Shown: piece after piece, positions 41,392 to 50,218 of the stretch
How positions within the stretch are numbered: position 1 is the first letter of the stretch
Layout of the letters: every line of letters begins with the position of its first letter
Virus record (IMG/VR): IMGVR_UViG_3300043410_001381
Span: 1-59,967 of that record
DNA: 59,967 nucleotides
Direction: 5' to 3' (one strand)
Source: a virus
Position numbers and translations under genes: made by a program
The notes under the pieces: generated by a model
The model's input: the letters and a program-made list of their open reading frames with translations, nothing else
Database searches by the model: none
What the model was told of the DNA's origin: nothing

Positions 41392-42128
41392 TTGTTTTTT
41401 GGACAAATACCGTCAGTTTTAATTCTATAGCAACAATTATACAACTCTAAATTAGGACCGTAAAGGAAGTACTTGTCTTTGTATAGACATGGTTTACCTT
41501 TTGTGCTAAATGCAATGTTAGCCCATAGCTCTGACCTAGACTGTCCCAATCTCTTCTCATCTTCAAACTGTACAACTTTGTTAATGTTGGGGTCGTTTTT
41601 AAGTTGATTAAACTTGTGTAATATGTTGTCACTAACACCATCACCAAAGTCTGTAATAGGCGTCATGTATACATGCTTGCTACCAGTCATCTCTTTTACT
41701 TTGAAGTAATAGTAAAGCGCATTTTCTTGGCTATACATGATGTCGTATCTGCGTACATTGTTGTGTGGCGACTGAAAGACTTCGTTCATTTCGTCAATTG
41801 ACATCTCACTTGGGTGTATGCTTGCTTGCATTGTAAATGGCTGCTTAATACCCCTAATGACTTTTGCGCTGTAAGAGCTCAAGTTGGTCTGAATAACAAA
41901 TGGAACATTAAGCTCATTAAAACACTGTATGATATATTCAATATCTGGATGCACAAATGGCTCACCACCAAATACAAACACTTCTACGCCTGGGTACGTT
42001 TCCCCCAGCATCTTTACAAAGTTGCGTATAGTTTCTCTATCCAAGTTAGGATGGATACTTTTGTCCAAGTTAGTGCAATAGTTGCAACTATAATTGCACT
42101 TCATAGTTACTTCCCACTCAACTTGCAT
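41376..42128 (-). CDS. Radical SAM protein (B), compact
   Basis: 250 residues from ATG 42128 (GTG one codon earlier). Motif MKCNYSCNYC (C11, C15, C18), FGGEPFVHPD, and a short C-terminus with CCYRIKTDGICPKNKC that may hold an auxiliary cluster. Small compared with SPASM enzymes. Substrate unknown. Confidence 0.84.
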   Translation of the reverse strand: MQVEWEVTMKCNYSCNYCTNLDKSIHPNLDRETIRNFVKMLGETYPGVEVFVFGGEPFVHPDIEYIIQCFNELNVPFVIQTNLSSYSAKVIRGIKQPFTMQASIHPSEMSIDEMNEVFQSPHNNVRRYDIMYSQENALYYYFKVKEMTGSKHVYMTPITDFGDGVSDNILHKFNQLKNDPNINKVVQFEDEKRLGQSRSELWANIAFSTKGKPCLYKDKYFLYGPNLELYNCCYRIKTDGICPKNKCFLM

Positions 42129-43017
42129 CACGCACCTTTAATTGTTTTAGTAGTCCATCACAGTTGCATGAATTGTGTGGGCATGTCATTGGTACAGTGC
42201 TTGTAATGTCTTTAAAGAAGTCTGGATTCTCTAGTAAACTAGCTCTGCTGTTATCCAAGCAAAATTTAATAACTCTACCGTCAACATCAACTTCATAGTT
42301 GTTGTTATAGCAACTCCAGCCCTGGAAGTTAGTCAGCTTCTCTGAGAAGATTTCGTAATCATTCTTTAAATCTGTATCGTACACTAGTTCCTTTTCTCTA
42401 TCCTTTAAGAAAGCAAAGTATTCCCAGAAGTCTTTGCGATAGTGGAATAGTGTATGTACGTTCTTGCCGTAGATGAAATGCGGGTGTACTTTTACACCCA
42501 TTGCATCACACTTCTCAATCATGTCTTTAATTAATGGCCAATACTGCTTGCCGTGGTGTAGCATTACGTTGACCTTTACTTGCCAACCTTTATCATGTAC
42601 GTGTTTTAGGTTACGTAAGAACTTATTGACATCAGTACAATCAGCTGGATGGTAACTGAACAAGAATGCAAGACCTTTGTATTCAGGATGACTAGTTAAA
42701 TCGCGCTCTGCGTTAGTAACCACATATACTTTATTAAAGTTATCCATTGTTACCAAGTTGTCTAGCACATAGAAATAATGCGGGCTTAGTGTTGGCTCTC
42801 CACCCAATAGCCCTAGATTAAACGACAAGCTGGATCTACGCAATGATTCAATGACACCGTCTACCACATCACGCTTGCTTAACTTACCCCACTTCTCACC
42901 GTATTCGTTGCGAGCGTAACAGTATGAGCAGTTGAGTTGGCAAACCGTGAGCAAGTCCCAGTGTATATTAATATGATCTGGATCTTGATGTATATGGTGC
43001 TGTCTGCTGTAGTTCAT
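42118..43017 (-). CDS. Radical SAM protein (C)
   Basis: 299 residues. VCQLNCSYCYAR (C26, C30, C33), GLLGGEPTLSPHY, and a C-terminal group of cysteines (WSCYNNNYEVDVDGRVIKFC, CPHNSCNCDG). The partial repeat of the pattern in 43014-44582's C-terminal half shows that they are related. Start overlaps the fusion gene's stop (ATGA). Confidence 0.84.
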   Translation of the reverse strand: MNYSRQHHIHQDPDHINIHWDLLTVCQLNCSYCYARNEYGEKWGKLSKRDVVDGVIESLRRSSLSFNLGLLGGEPTLSPHYFYVLDNLVTMDNFNKVYVVTNAERDLTSHPEYKGLAFLFSYHPADCTDVNKFLRNLKHVHDKGWQVKVNVMLHHGKQYWPLIKDMIEKCDAMGVKVHPHFIYGKNVHTLFHYRKDFWEYFAFLKDREKELVYDTDLKNDYEIFSEKLTNFQGWSCYNNNYEVDVDGRVIKFCLDNSRASLLENPDFFKDITSTVPMTCPHNSCNCDGLLKQLKVRDAS

Positions 43018-44582
43018 TTTGTTTTGTAGAAGTTAATCAACCGTTTACTTGGGCACTGCTCTTGAGGGCATCGCTCAGTGACTACTAAATTCTGATGATT
43101 CAGCTGCAATGGCACTCGTCTACTAGTACACGTATTTTCTATATTACCATTCATTTGAATTTGGTAAGATTTTGGTGTACAGTTATAGCCCTTTAGCTTA
43201 TTTAATCCTGCAGATTCTATCTCGTAGTCTTTCAGATTCTCTATTGTTCCGTCAGTGTACACAACTGGAATATCTTTGAAGAAGTCGCGACCAGAACGAT
43301 TTTTACCAGTAGCTGACAGCAGTTCACCAAACTCTTTAAAAAAGTTATCGCCGTAGTTTGGTTTATAGTGCTTTGTGCGTGAAAGCAAACATGGTTTGTA
43401 TTTGACACCATGCTCACGTAATACGCTGATTAGCAATTTAGTCTGTTCCCAGAACTCAGCTCTATCTGATATAGTTACGTGTACTGAAAAATTCAAAGTA
43501 TCTTTTAGCGCAATGCATTTCTCAGTAAACTTGTCTGTAGCATATTCAGGGTGGTATGATGCAAATAGTGTAATCTTATTAGAACCAATTTGCACTAGCG
43601 GCTCATAAAAACTCACTGGTCTAGAATTATTTGTGAATATAGATATATCCTGCGAATTATTCATTGCACACAACTCTGATACAATCTCTACAATGTTAGG
43701 ATGCAGCGTTGGCTCACCCCCAGTAATACACATATTAAACTGATACGGCACTTGCTTTAATTTAGCCAGTGTAAACTTATATTGTGTAGTATGATTGTCT
43801 GTCTTAAAGTCAGTTGATAAGTCGTCAATTACTGGGCAATATGTACACTTGTAATTGCACCAGTTAGTTAATGGCCAATCGAAGAATATAGTATCATCAG
43901 ATTGGTCTCCCATGCTTTGTACTACTTTGTACTTTCGCATAAAATCCATTGACTTGGTCACTTCCACGGATGGATCAGTGTCGCTAAATGACACATTATC
44001 ACCACCATCTTTAGTTTGGTAGAAGAAAACTTTCTTGTGTGTCTGAATGCTATTACATCTACGCAACGAAAACATCATTAAGTTGATGTCGTTGTGTACG
44101 TTGTTGTCCATGGGAAAGTCAAACCCAGCGATAATATCACGTCTAAAGATAAACTGTGAAAGCTGGAGGTGCTCTAGATTCACTTGTTTGTAGAATTCGT
44201 CACGATCGTAATACAGCTGATCAATGTATTGCTTCAAGTACTCCATTGGATTCACGTCATACTTGGGATAGTAGTTACCTACAATCATGTCAGCTTGACG
44301 ATCCATTTCTAGGAAACCATTAGCCAAGTAATCGTCATCTTCTAAGAAGTAAACGTAGTAGCCAGATGCCCTGTTTAGTAGTGACTGATAAACTTGACTC
44401 ATGTTGTCAAATTTGTCGTAGTAATACGTTACTTGTGGGTGTGGAATCTCAGTAATATCGTTACTGTCATTGTTGACAATAATCTCCACGTCAGCAGGCA
44501 AATCCTTTAACACAGAATTTAAGCATCGTGTAAAAAGGTGTGGTCTGTTATGCGTTGGTATTAGTATGCTTAGTCCTGGCAT
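43014..44582 (-). CDS. GT2 glycosyltransferase - radical SAM fusion
   Basis: 522 residues, two domains. Residues 1-220: GT2 fold, SILIPTHNRPHLFTRCLNSV at the start, YVYFLEDDDYLANGFLEMD with the EDDD metal motif at 81-84. Residues 230-522: radical SAM, NWCNYKCTYCPV (C242, C246, C249), MCITGGEPTLHPN, and C-terminal cysteines GYNCTPKSYQIQMNGNIENTC and CPQEQCPS. A fusion of a sugar-transfer and a radical enzyme is rare. It suggests that one protein adds a sugar and modifies the same acceptor, or that one chain both activates and transfers it (inference). Confidence 0.85.
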   Translation of the reverse strand: MPGLSILIPTHNRPHLFTRCLNSVLKDLPADVEIIVNNDSNDITEIPHPQVTYYYDKFDNMSQVYQSLLNRASGYYVYFLEDDDYLANGFLEMDRQADMIVGNYYPKYDVNPMEYLKQYIDQLYYDRDEFYKQVNLEHLQLSQFIFRRDIIAGFDFPMDNNVHNDINLMMFSLRRCNSIQTHKKVFFYQTKDGGDNVSFSDTDPSVEVTKSMDFMRKYKVVQSMGDQSDDTIFFDWPLTNWCNYKCTYCPVIDDLSTDFKTDNHTTQYKFTLAKLKQVPYQFNMCITGGEPTLHPNIVEIVSELCAMNNSQDISIFTNNSRPVSFYEPLVQIGSNKITLFASYHPEYATDKFTEKCIALKDTLNFSVHVTISDRAEFWEQTKLLISVLREHGVKYKPCLLSRTKHYKPNYGDNFFKEFGELLSATGKNRSGRDFFKDIPVVYTDGTIENLKDYEIESAGLNKLKGYNCTPKSYQIQMNGNIENTCTSRRVPLQLNHQNLVVTERCPQEQCPSKRLINFYKTK

Positions 44583-45640
44583 CGATAAAAGTTCACTTGT
44601 TTAATTTTATCACCAGGTTCTGGAAATACAGGTGTTGAACCAGCAACTTCCTTTTCAACACCGTCACAGATGTAAAAGTGTTTGCATGTTAGACACGTTA
44701 ATTGCTTTTGGTAGAATCTATTACGATATGAATCACATGCATTGTATGCATTTTGTACTTTCTCTTCGTACGTGTATTGTTTGTCTACGTCTAAAACGTA
44801 GGTGTACATTTCTTTGTTCCAGTCACGCACGTCATAAATGTTCTGGAACGCACCAGATACATATTTCTCGTACCCTTTCATATAGCAGTAAGGTGTGTAG
44901 CGTACATTGATTTTAATCGCAGGATTCATCTTGTCTACACATGCCTTGATGGCATCTGTCATGTCTTTGTAACTGGCATTCTCAAACTCAATTACGTTGA
45001 AATCTCCCCAGTAGTTTAAACTGATGAAGTTTGCCTCTTCAGGCATAATTGAGTTGATTAACTCTGCGTGTATTGGTAACTCATGGTAGTTTCTGTAATA
45101 CACTGTTGTATTAGTGCGTACAATCATGCCTAGCTCTTGAGCATTGGCAATGCCCTTTAAGATGCGATCAAACGAGCCCTTGCGTCCCGTGATAGCATCG
45201 TGTACTTCTGCTGTGGCACCATGCAAGCTGAATAGTATCTCACGGAGGCCATGCTCGTATGATTCACGAGCAAAGTCCATATTGGCAAACTTGCCACCGT
45301 GGCTTAGGCAACTAATGCTAGTGAACTTGTCACGACAGTAGTCTAGTATTTTAAACCAGTCTGGGCTTACGCTACTTTCACCACCACTTAGATCAACTTC
45401 AGTAATTCCGTATTTTACCAAATAGTCAATACGTTCCTTGACAGTTTCCCATGGTGTTTTAACATCCAACTGATCCTTGTAATAACAGAACTCGCAATCG
45501 TAGTTACAAAACGTACCAGTGTCTAATCTAGCTCTGTTGCTTTTGGGTGTAACTAAATCAAGCTCAAGCCCAGCCACACTCATCTCATTGATTGACGTTT
45601 GTGCTTTGTTTCTAAATTGTACTGGGACTGCTTTAGTCAC
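44570..45640 (-). CDS. Radical SAM protein (D) with C-terminal Cys motif
   Basis: 356 residues, probably starting at GTG 45640 (GGAA upstream). TGTFCNYDCEFCYYK (C45, C49, C52), EVDLSGGESSVSPDWF, LFSLHGATAEVHDAITG and CLTCKHFYICDGVEKE at the end. The SLHGATxxxHD section and end resemble MoaA/HemN-like and anSME-like proteins. Overlaps both neighbours. Confidence 0.85.
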   Translation of the reverse strand: MTKAVPVQFRNKAQTSINEMSVAGLELDLVTPKSNRARLDTGTFCNYDCEFCYYKDQLDVKTPWETVKERIDYLVKYGITEVDLSGGESSVSPDWFKILDYCRDKFTSISCLSHGGKFANMDFARESYEHGLREILFSLHGATAEVHDAITGRKGSFDRILKGIANAQELGMIVRTNTTVYYRNYHELPIHAELINSIMPEEANFISLNYWGDFNVIEFENASYKDMTDAIKACVDKMNPAIKINVRYTPYCYMKGYEKYVSGAFQNIYDVRDWNKEMYTYVLDVDKQYTYEEKVQNAYNACDSYRNRFYQKQLTCLTCKHFYICDGVEKEVAGSTPVFPEPGDKIKQVNFYRCQD

Positions 45641-46565
45641 TGATATATTTCCTTACATAACTTACAAAGAAGTCATCCTTAGTTAGAAGCAAATCGTTTA
45701 CATCTTTCTCTATTGCTACCTGTCTGCATCGTACACCAGGATCAACATAGTCGATTTCATATATTACTTCTTTACCAAAAACAGCACACTCAACAATAAA
45801 ACGTGGACTGCAATCTGCTTTTAATGGCGTAGCTGTATATATGTAGGTGTCAAAGCAATCAAAAATATTATTGACTGGTGCCTTAACTATTGATACTTTA
45901 TCTGATGCAAGAGCTTCATATACATCAGTAAAATTTGTTACTATAGTATAACGTTCAAACGAGTGTTTGTCAATTAATAGTTGTATGTCTTCAACTGGCA
46001 AAGCTCTGCAATTTGTAGTTAGATAAAACATTGCAGTGTTAGTTTTGATACCTTTTGGTTGGATGTATTTTGTCCACAGTATCTTTTTAACGTAATCGAT
46101 AACTTCAATGTCTAACTCTTCAAAACGCTCAGGATACAAGTTGAAGTCCTGCATCAAGTGGGCACGTTTGATTGTCTTATGCCCGTGAAAGCGTTCAAAC
46201 TCTGTTTCGCTGCATCGTAGTAAGAATATGTTGTCAGTGTATATGATGCAACTTTTAAAGCGCCAGCTGCCGTCTACAACACAGATATTCTTTGCCATTA
46301 GGATACGTGGACTATCAACAGCATACGTATTGTCCATCATGTGATCCAACTCTGCATTAGTAAAACTGTATTTGTCAGTGACAGCTTTCTTTAACAACTC
46401 TTTTGATGTACCATCACTTAAGAATATAGCTGACTTGATTCCACTGGTTGAGCAAATGTAAAAATAGTCAATCATTTCGTACAAATGCCCGCTAATTCCA
46501 TGCGGGCATTCAAAAGACGAAGTGAAGACGAGATCGTAAGATTTTAAGTCAACAATTTTTGACAT
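45633..46565 (-). CDS. Hypothetical protein, possibly GT-B glycosyltransferase
   Basis: 310 residues, alpha/beta. Late SPRFIVECAVFGKEVIYEID is like the sugar-nucleotide site of GT-B transferases (E and FGKPVIY pattern), and YTDNIFLL/NTAMFYLTTN give strands. No DxD. Confidence in a glycosyltransferase is low, but the location between radical SAM genes and sugar genes fits. Confidence 0.45.
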   Translation of the reverse strand: MSKIVDLKSYDLVFTSSFECPHGISGHLYEMIDYFYICSTSGIKSAIFLSDGTSKELLKKAVTDKYSFTNAELDHMMDNTYAVDSPRILMAKNICVVDGSWRFKSCIIYTDNIFLLRCSETEFERFHGHKTIKRAHLMQDFNLYPERFEELDIEVIDYVKKILWTKYIQPKGIKTNTAMFYLTTNCRALPVEDIQLLIDKHSFERYTIVTNFTDVYEALASDKVSIVKAPVNNIFDCFDTYIYTATPLKADCSPRFIVECAVFGKEVIYEIDYVDPGVRCRQVAIEKDVNDLLLTKDDFFVSYVRKYISD

Positions 46566-46568
46566 CTA

Positions 46569-47546
46569 TCATGCCTTTGGGGCCATGACTTCTGCTCTAG
46601 TCATTTTGCTATAACCTAATGCTCCAAAGATGTCTTTAGGTAGCTTGTCGCTTTGACCAGCTATACCTGCATCATCACAGAATTCGTGCCACAATGCTAG
46701 TCTATCGTCGCCAATAAGACCCAAGTTAAGATGGTCTACTTCAAACTCAGTAATCCAGTCGTTATATGGAGTGTGTTCTCTTGGTAGAGTGATATCAGTG
46801 CTATCAATAGTGATAGTTTCACCAGCAAGGATATCTTCAAATTTGATAGTTGTTACTTCATCAAATCGTTTTAGGTTTACACAGTTAACAGTACTCTGCA
46901 CAAGTTTCTTTTCATCAATTTGTGCGTTTAATGGTGCTTTTACTGCGTATACTTCAGGAGTGCGCTCATGTAACAATGCTACAACTGTAGGATTGCGGAT
47001 GATGTTAAACACCTGTACATTCTCTGCACCAATGTCTTTTTTAATTTCATCGATAAAGGTTTTACCAAAACTACCTGTAATAACGTGGATTGGGAACTTG
47101 CTATTTCTGTAATTGTTCAACACGTCATCGTATGTGTGTGGATGTAGCAATTGCTTTGGCTTTTCTTCCCACTCATAACCAGGCTCTGATCTGATACCAA
47201 AGTCGTTCTCAATGTCGGTGAAGAAATTTTGAAAGTGGTTATCCCTGACGCCTGTCAATAATATATCAGTATAATATTTCTCAGCTTCGTCTAGGATCTG
47301 ATGTCCGTGGTCATTCTTAATGCCTTCTTTGTCTTCATGAATTAGAAGAGTATTAACGCCAGGTTCAGTATCTGAGCCAGAACGATAAACAACTTCACCA
47401 GCTGGGTCATACACTTGATATGGATGAACTTTAAAGTCCATAGAATACCCGTCTGATAGATCAAATCTAGGAATTAGTTTTGAAAGAATATGCCTTGCAA
47501 AAAACTTCTTGTGAATTGTCTCAGCACCACTTAAAATTACTAACAT
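46569..47546 (-). CDS. Hypothetical protein
   Basis: 325 residues from ATG 47546 (AGGAGA upstream; a TTG precedes it). N-terminus MLVILSGAETIHKKFFARHI resembles the first strand and loop of a nucleotide-binding fold but lacks a full P-loop. Other parts: YYTDILLTGVRDNHFQNFF, IHVITGSFGKTFID, LWHEFCDDAGI. No family. Directly follows 47550-47948; both lie beside the Cys-repeat fibre-like protein. Confidence 0.5.
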   Translation of the reverse strand: MLVILSGAETIHKKFFARHILSKLIPRFDLSDGYSMDFKVHPYQVYDPAGEVVYRSGSDTEPGVNTLLIHEDKEGIKNDHGHQILDEAEKYYTDILLTGVRDNHFQNFFTDIENDFGIRSEPGYEWEEKPKQLLHPHTYDDVLNNYRNSKFPIHVITGSFGKTFIDEIKKDIGAENVQVFNIIRNPTVVALLHERTPEVYAVKAPLNAQIDEKKLVQSTVNCVNLKRFDEVTTIKFEDILAGETITIDSTDITLPREHTPYNDWITEFEVDHLNLGLIGDDRLALWHEFCDDAGIAGQSDKLPKDIFGALGYSKMTRAEVMAPKA

Positions 47547-47549
47547 CAA

Positions 47550-47948
47550 TTATCTCCTAAGATACGATTCCACGATTGAATTAACCGCAGCTTCATCATT
47601 TAGGTTACTTAACATACGTAACTTGTTAATGATATCACTGTACTCAGTTTTCTGAGATTCAATTACTTTGATACTGTCTCTTAATTCAATATATTTTTCT
47701 AAGTCATTGATTAAACTTTCATCACCTGACTCGATTATCTTGATGTAACCTTCTTCTTTGGTATCATCAGTGATAATAATTCCCTTGTTGAGAAATTTGT
47801 TATTGATCATGATATAAGAAACAAAATCAACTAATTTAAAAATTAGTAAATCGTCACCCATAACTCCACGTGCTTTAGTCTTAACTGCCATGGCAGCTTT
47901 GCCTGCATATGAACTTGCGTCAATACCTTCAATCTCTTTATAATCCAT
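47550..47948 (-). CDS. Hypothetical protein
   Basis: 132 residues: GIDASSYAGKAAMAVKTKAR, DDLLIFKLVDFVSYIMINNK, then acidic helices. No family. Two nucleotides after the Cys-repeat protein, so co-transcribed with it; may be an assembly partner. Confidence 0.5.
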   Translation of the reverse strand: MDYKEIEGIDASSYAGKAAMAVKTKARGVMGDDLLIFKLVDFVSYIMINNKFLNKGIIITDDTKEEGYIKIIESGDESLINDLEKYIELRDSIKVIESQKTEYSDIINKLRMLSNLNDEAAVNSIVESYLRR

Positions 47949-47949
47949 T

Positions 47950-48648
47950 TTATGCCTCTGTCATGTTAACTGGTAATTGTGAATAGTCTACATAGTAGAA
48001 ACCATTCTTATCGAGTCCAAGTGCGGACTCATACTTGGTGCCAATTAACTCTTGAGCTAGTACACCAATGTATGTTTTTGCCTTATTCCAGATATATGAA
48101 TATGAATACACATTCAATCCATCTCTGGTTTCGACTAGTGTAATGTTTGCCTTCAATCTTTCATCGCTGTAGTTACAGTTACAAGTACATGAGTAGTTAC
48201 AGTTACAAGTACAGTAGTTACAATTACATGTGCAATAGTTACAGTTACAAGTACATACTTGACCAGCAGAAACGATTGACGAAATTAGGTTATTGATTGC
48301 GCTCGCAGTAATCAATGCACCTGCACCAACATCAGGTGGAACAGCAGGGGCTCCTACTTGTGGGTATGTGATAACATCAACAGTACCATTATTATTGTAA
48401 GCCTGTGTTGTTCCTGGACCTGCAACTGATAACAATGATGTAAATGTGTTATAGTCAAGGTGGTTAATTGGTGATGATAATGAGTATGGGTAGCTTGATG
48501 AACCGCGTCTAACTCGTTCAGAATTAATGTTATTCAATAATTCGTTGAACTTGTTAGCATTGATCATTCCGCCACTGCTTACTGCACCAATACTGTATGT
48601 TACAGCATTTGATGAGTTTGACCCATATACCCCTGTTCCTAATGCCAT
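47950..48648 (-). CDS. Fibre-like protein with four CTCNCNY repeats and S74-like chaperone end
   Basis: 232 residues. N-terminal beta-rich, fibre-like part (1-130; ALGTGVYGSNSSNAVTYSIG), then four copies of CTCNCNY (residues 132-160, 12 of the window's densest cysteines), then SDERLKANITLVETRDGLNV (161 on), the SDxRLKxNI signature of intramolecular chaperone (S74-type) domains that trimerise fibres and then cleave off. AAGGAG ribosome site. The radical SAM genes flanking it suggest that the Cys/Asn repeats might be modified, or bind a metal or cluster (inference). Confidence 0.8.
   Translation of the reverse strand: MALGTGVYGSNSSNAVTYSIGAVSSGGMINANKFNELLNNINSERVRRGSSSYPYSLSSPINHLDYNTFTSLLSVAGPGTTQAYNNNGTVDVITYPQVGAPAVPPDVGAGALITASAINNLISSIVSAGQVCTCNCNYCTCNCNYCTCNCNYSCTCNCNYSDERLKANITLVETRDGLNVYSYSYIWNKAKTYIGVLAQELIGTKYESALGLDKNGFYYVDYSQLPVNMTEA
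48169..48255 (-). repeat. Tandem Cys-rich repeat CTCNCNY x4
   Basis: A tandem 21-nt unit (one copy lengthened by a Ser codon) encoding CTCNCNY four times. Codon choices differ slightly between copies (tgc/tgt, aac/aat), so it is a selected protein repeat rather than a fresh DNA duplication. Confidence 0.9.
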
Positions 48649-48657
48649 GTTCGCTCC

Positions 48658-49026
48658 TTATATTGACTTAGATAAAAAGTCTAAATCACTCTTTGCTTTA
48701 TTTTGTGCAACAAACTTTTCATAGTCATCTAGATCAGATGTGATGAAATCCAGAGTATTTTGGTCTGGTGCTTTGTCGCTTTCAGTGTTATCGCCCTGCA
48801 TAGCTGCCATGACTAAGTCTTTGATTGAAACATTCAAAACTTTGGAAACTATCTCTAAGTGTTCTGAAATGTCAATGTCTTTTCTTGCACCGTTTTTAGA
48901 TACAGTGTCAATTAAGTTCAATGATAATCCGAACCCCTCTACTAAAATAGCTGCCATACCTGGATCTTCTGATTCGATCTCTTTGATGGTTTGTGCTATT
49001 AAGTTTAGTTTATCGATTACACTCAT
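48658..49026 (-). CDS. Hypothetical helical protein
   Basis: 122 residues: NLIAQTIKEIESEDPGMAAI, FGLSLNLIDTVSKNG, DLDDYEKFVAQNKAKSDLDF. All-alpha, acidic. No family. Sits between the Cys-repeat gene and a radical SAM gene with short gaps, so it could be a chaperone or binding partner for the repeat protein. Confidence 0.5.
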   Translation of the reverse strand: MSVIDKLNLIAQTIKEIESEDPGMAAILVEGFGLSLNLIDTVSKNGARKDIDISEHLEIVSKVLNVSIKDLVMAAMQGDNTESDKAPDQNTLDFITSDLDDYEKFVAQNKAKSDLDFLSKSI

Positions 49027-49028
49027 TT

Positions 49029-49904
49029 TTATTCCTTTTCTTTAAAATCGTGAAATTTGGGGGCATTTTCATAGTTACCATACGTAGTGACATTGCCTTC
49101 GTCAGTAAAGTACGTTTTTAATTCTTTGCGTTCCCCGCATCCGTTGCACATATCGCAAAATAATTCGCATATAGGTGCTGATATAGCTTTATTTATCCAG
49201 TCTTTTCTGAACAGATTTTTTGCTGATTCCAGCTTTTCCATGTCACTGGTTTCAAGGGTGTCCCAAGCTACTGAAGTGATTACCCTTGTTGGCTTAAACG
49301 CCTTAATAATCATTGTAATGTCTTCGTAGTAATTGTCAATGTTCAGCTTCTGTATAGTATATCGTATTCTATACTTTAGACCATTTTTTAACAAGTTCTT
49401 AAACACTTGAAACATCAGTGGAGTTGAGTCTTTACCATTGTGTGTTACACGCTCAGTATTACCAACTCCATCAAAACTTATATCAATACTCAGGAAACCT
49501 CTCTGATAGAAGAAGTTGTTCTTAGTTTGATCAATAAAGTCTTGCTTTAAGTACCTGATACCATTTGTTGTTAAGTTGAAGTGGATATTCTTCTTTTTAC
49601 TGTATGCGTACTCCATACAATAGACTACGTTATCCCACTCCATTGTTGCTTCACCACCAAACAATACGATTAGTGTCTGCGAATCAGGAGATTCTCGTTC
49701 AATAATGGTATCAATACTCTTGCGAATATCTTCCTGCGTCATTATCTGCGGTGGGCGTCCAGGTAAGTCCTCATAGCAGTACGTACATGCTAGGTTACAT
49801 TTATTTGTAAAGTAAATTACGTTGACTCCTGAGCCAGCAGCAACTGGCTTGTCAGTTTTATCACCGACAAAGAAATCCATAAATGTGCCTGAAATTGATG
49901 TCAT
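49029..49904 (-). CDS. Radical SAM protein (E) with short Cys-rich end
   Basis: 291 residues. TNKCNLACTYCYED (C36, C40, C43), LIVLFGGEATMEW, LTTNGIRYLKQ, SIDISFDG, and CELFCDMCNGCGERKE, a shortened SPASM-like cluster site. Nearest radical SAM gene to the Cys-repeat protein. Start overlaps the upstream small gene (ATGA). Confidence 0.86.
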   Translation of the reverse strand: MTSISGTFMDFFVGDKTDKPVAAGSGVNVIYFTNKCNLACTYCYEDLPGRPPQIMTQEDIRKSIDTIIERESPDSQTLIVLFGGEATMEWDNVVYCMEYAYSKKKNIHFNLTTNGIRYLKQDFIDQTKNNFFYQRGFLSIDISFDGVGNTERVTHNGKDSTPLMFQVFKNLLKNGLKYRIRYTIQKLNIDNYYEDITMIIKAFKPTRVITSVAWDTLETSDMEKLESAKNLFRKDWINKAISAPICELFCDMCNGCGERKELKTYFTDEGNVTTYGNYENAPKFHDFKEKE

Positions 49905-50218
49905 TGGATAATCATCTCATGCGAGTTTTTGTATCTATTCTCACGTGGGCGTGATTTTGCTTCCCTAATAACGTGTGACATATTTTCCAAGAAACGTGGG
50001 TAATCATACTTGTACTTAAACAAGTGACCGCGCTCGTCTAATTTAAAATTAACATACTCGTTATCAACTTTAGCTTTGCCCTTACGTGCTTCTTCAATTT
50101 GCTGTTGAAGCTCGTCCGTAGTTAACACACGATCGCTAATATGCTCTGCTGGAGCATACTCTACTTTAATTGGGTGAGCAATAATGCTCTTAAATGATTT
50201 CTTTTTTAGTTCCGACAT
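49901..50218 (-). CDS. Small hypothetical protein
   Basis: 105 residues, basic: KKKSFKSIIAHPIKVEYAPA, DELQQQIEEARKGKAKVDNE, HLFKYKYDYPRFLENMSHVI. No family. Lies between two radical SAM genes and overlaps both; it could be a substrate-binding partner, similar in idea to peptide-binding proteins of RiPP pathways, but lacks the winged-helix RRE pattern I would expect. Confidence 0.5.
   Translation of the reverse strand: MSELKKKSFKSIIAHPIKVEYAPAEHISDRVLTTDELQQQIEEARKGKAKVDNEYVNFKLDERGHLFKYKYDYPRFLENMSHVIREAKSRPRENRYKNSHEMIIQ

Noticed and set aside
41391-41410. A six-A run near the start of 40960-41391 as a third slippery site
   Set aside because: The run is at a start/stop overlap, is not the A AAA AAG heptamer in frame, and the downstream gene has its own ATG.
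41814-42206. A 130-codon plus-strand open frame opposite two radical SAM genes
   Set aside because: Antisense to well-supported genes with all motifs present; no recognisable protein features.
48169-48255. Tandem short DNA repeats looked at as a possible CRISPR array
   Set aside because: The units are 21 nt, abut without spacers and encode an in-frame Cys repeat inside a gene.
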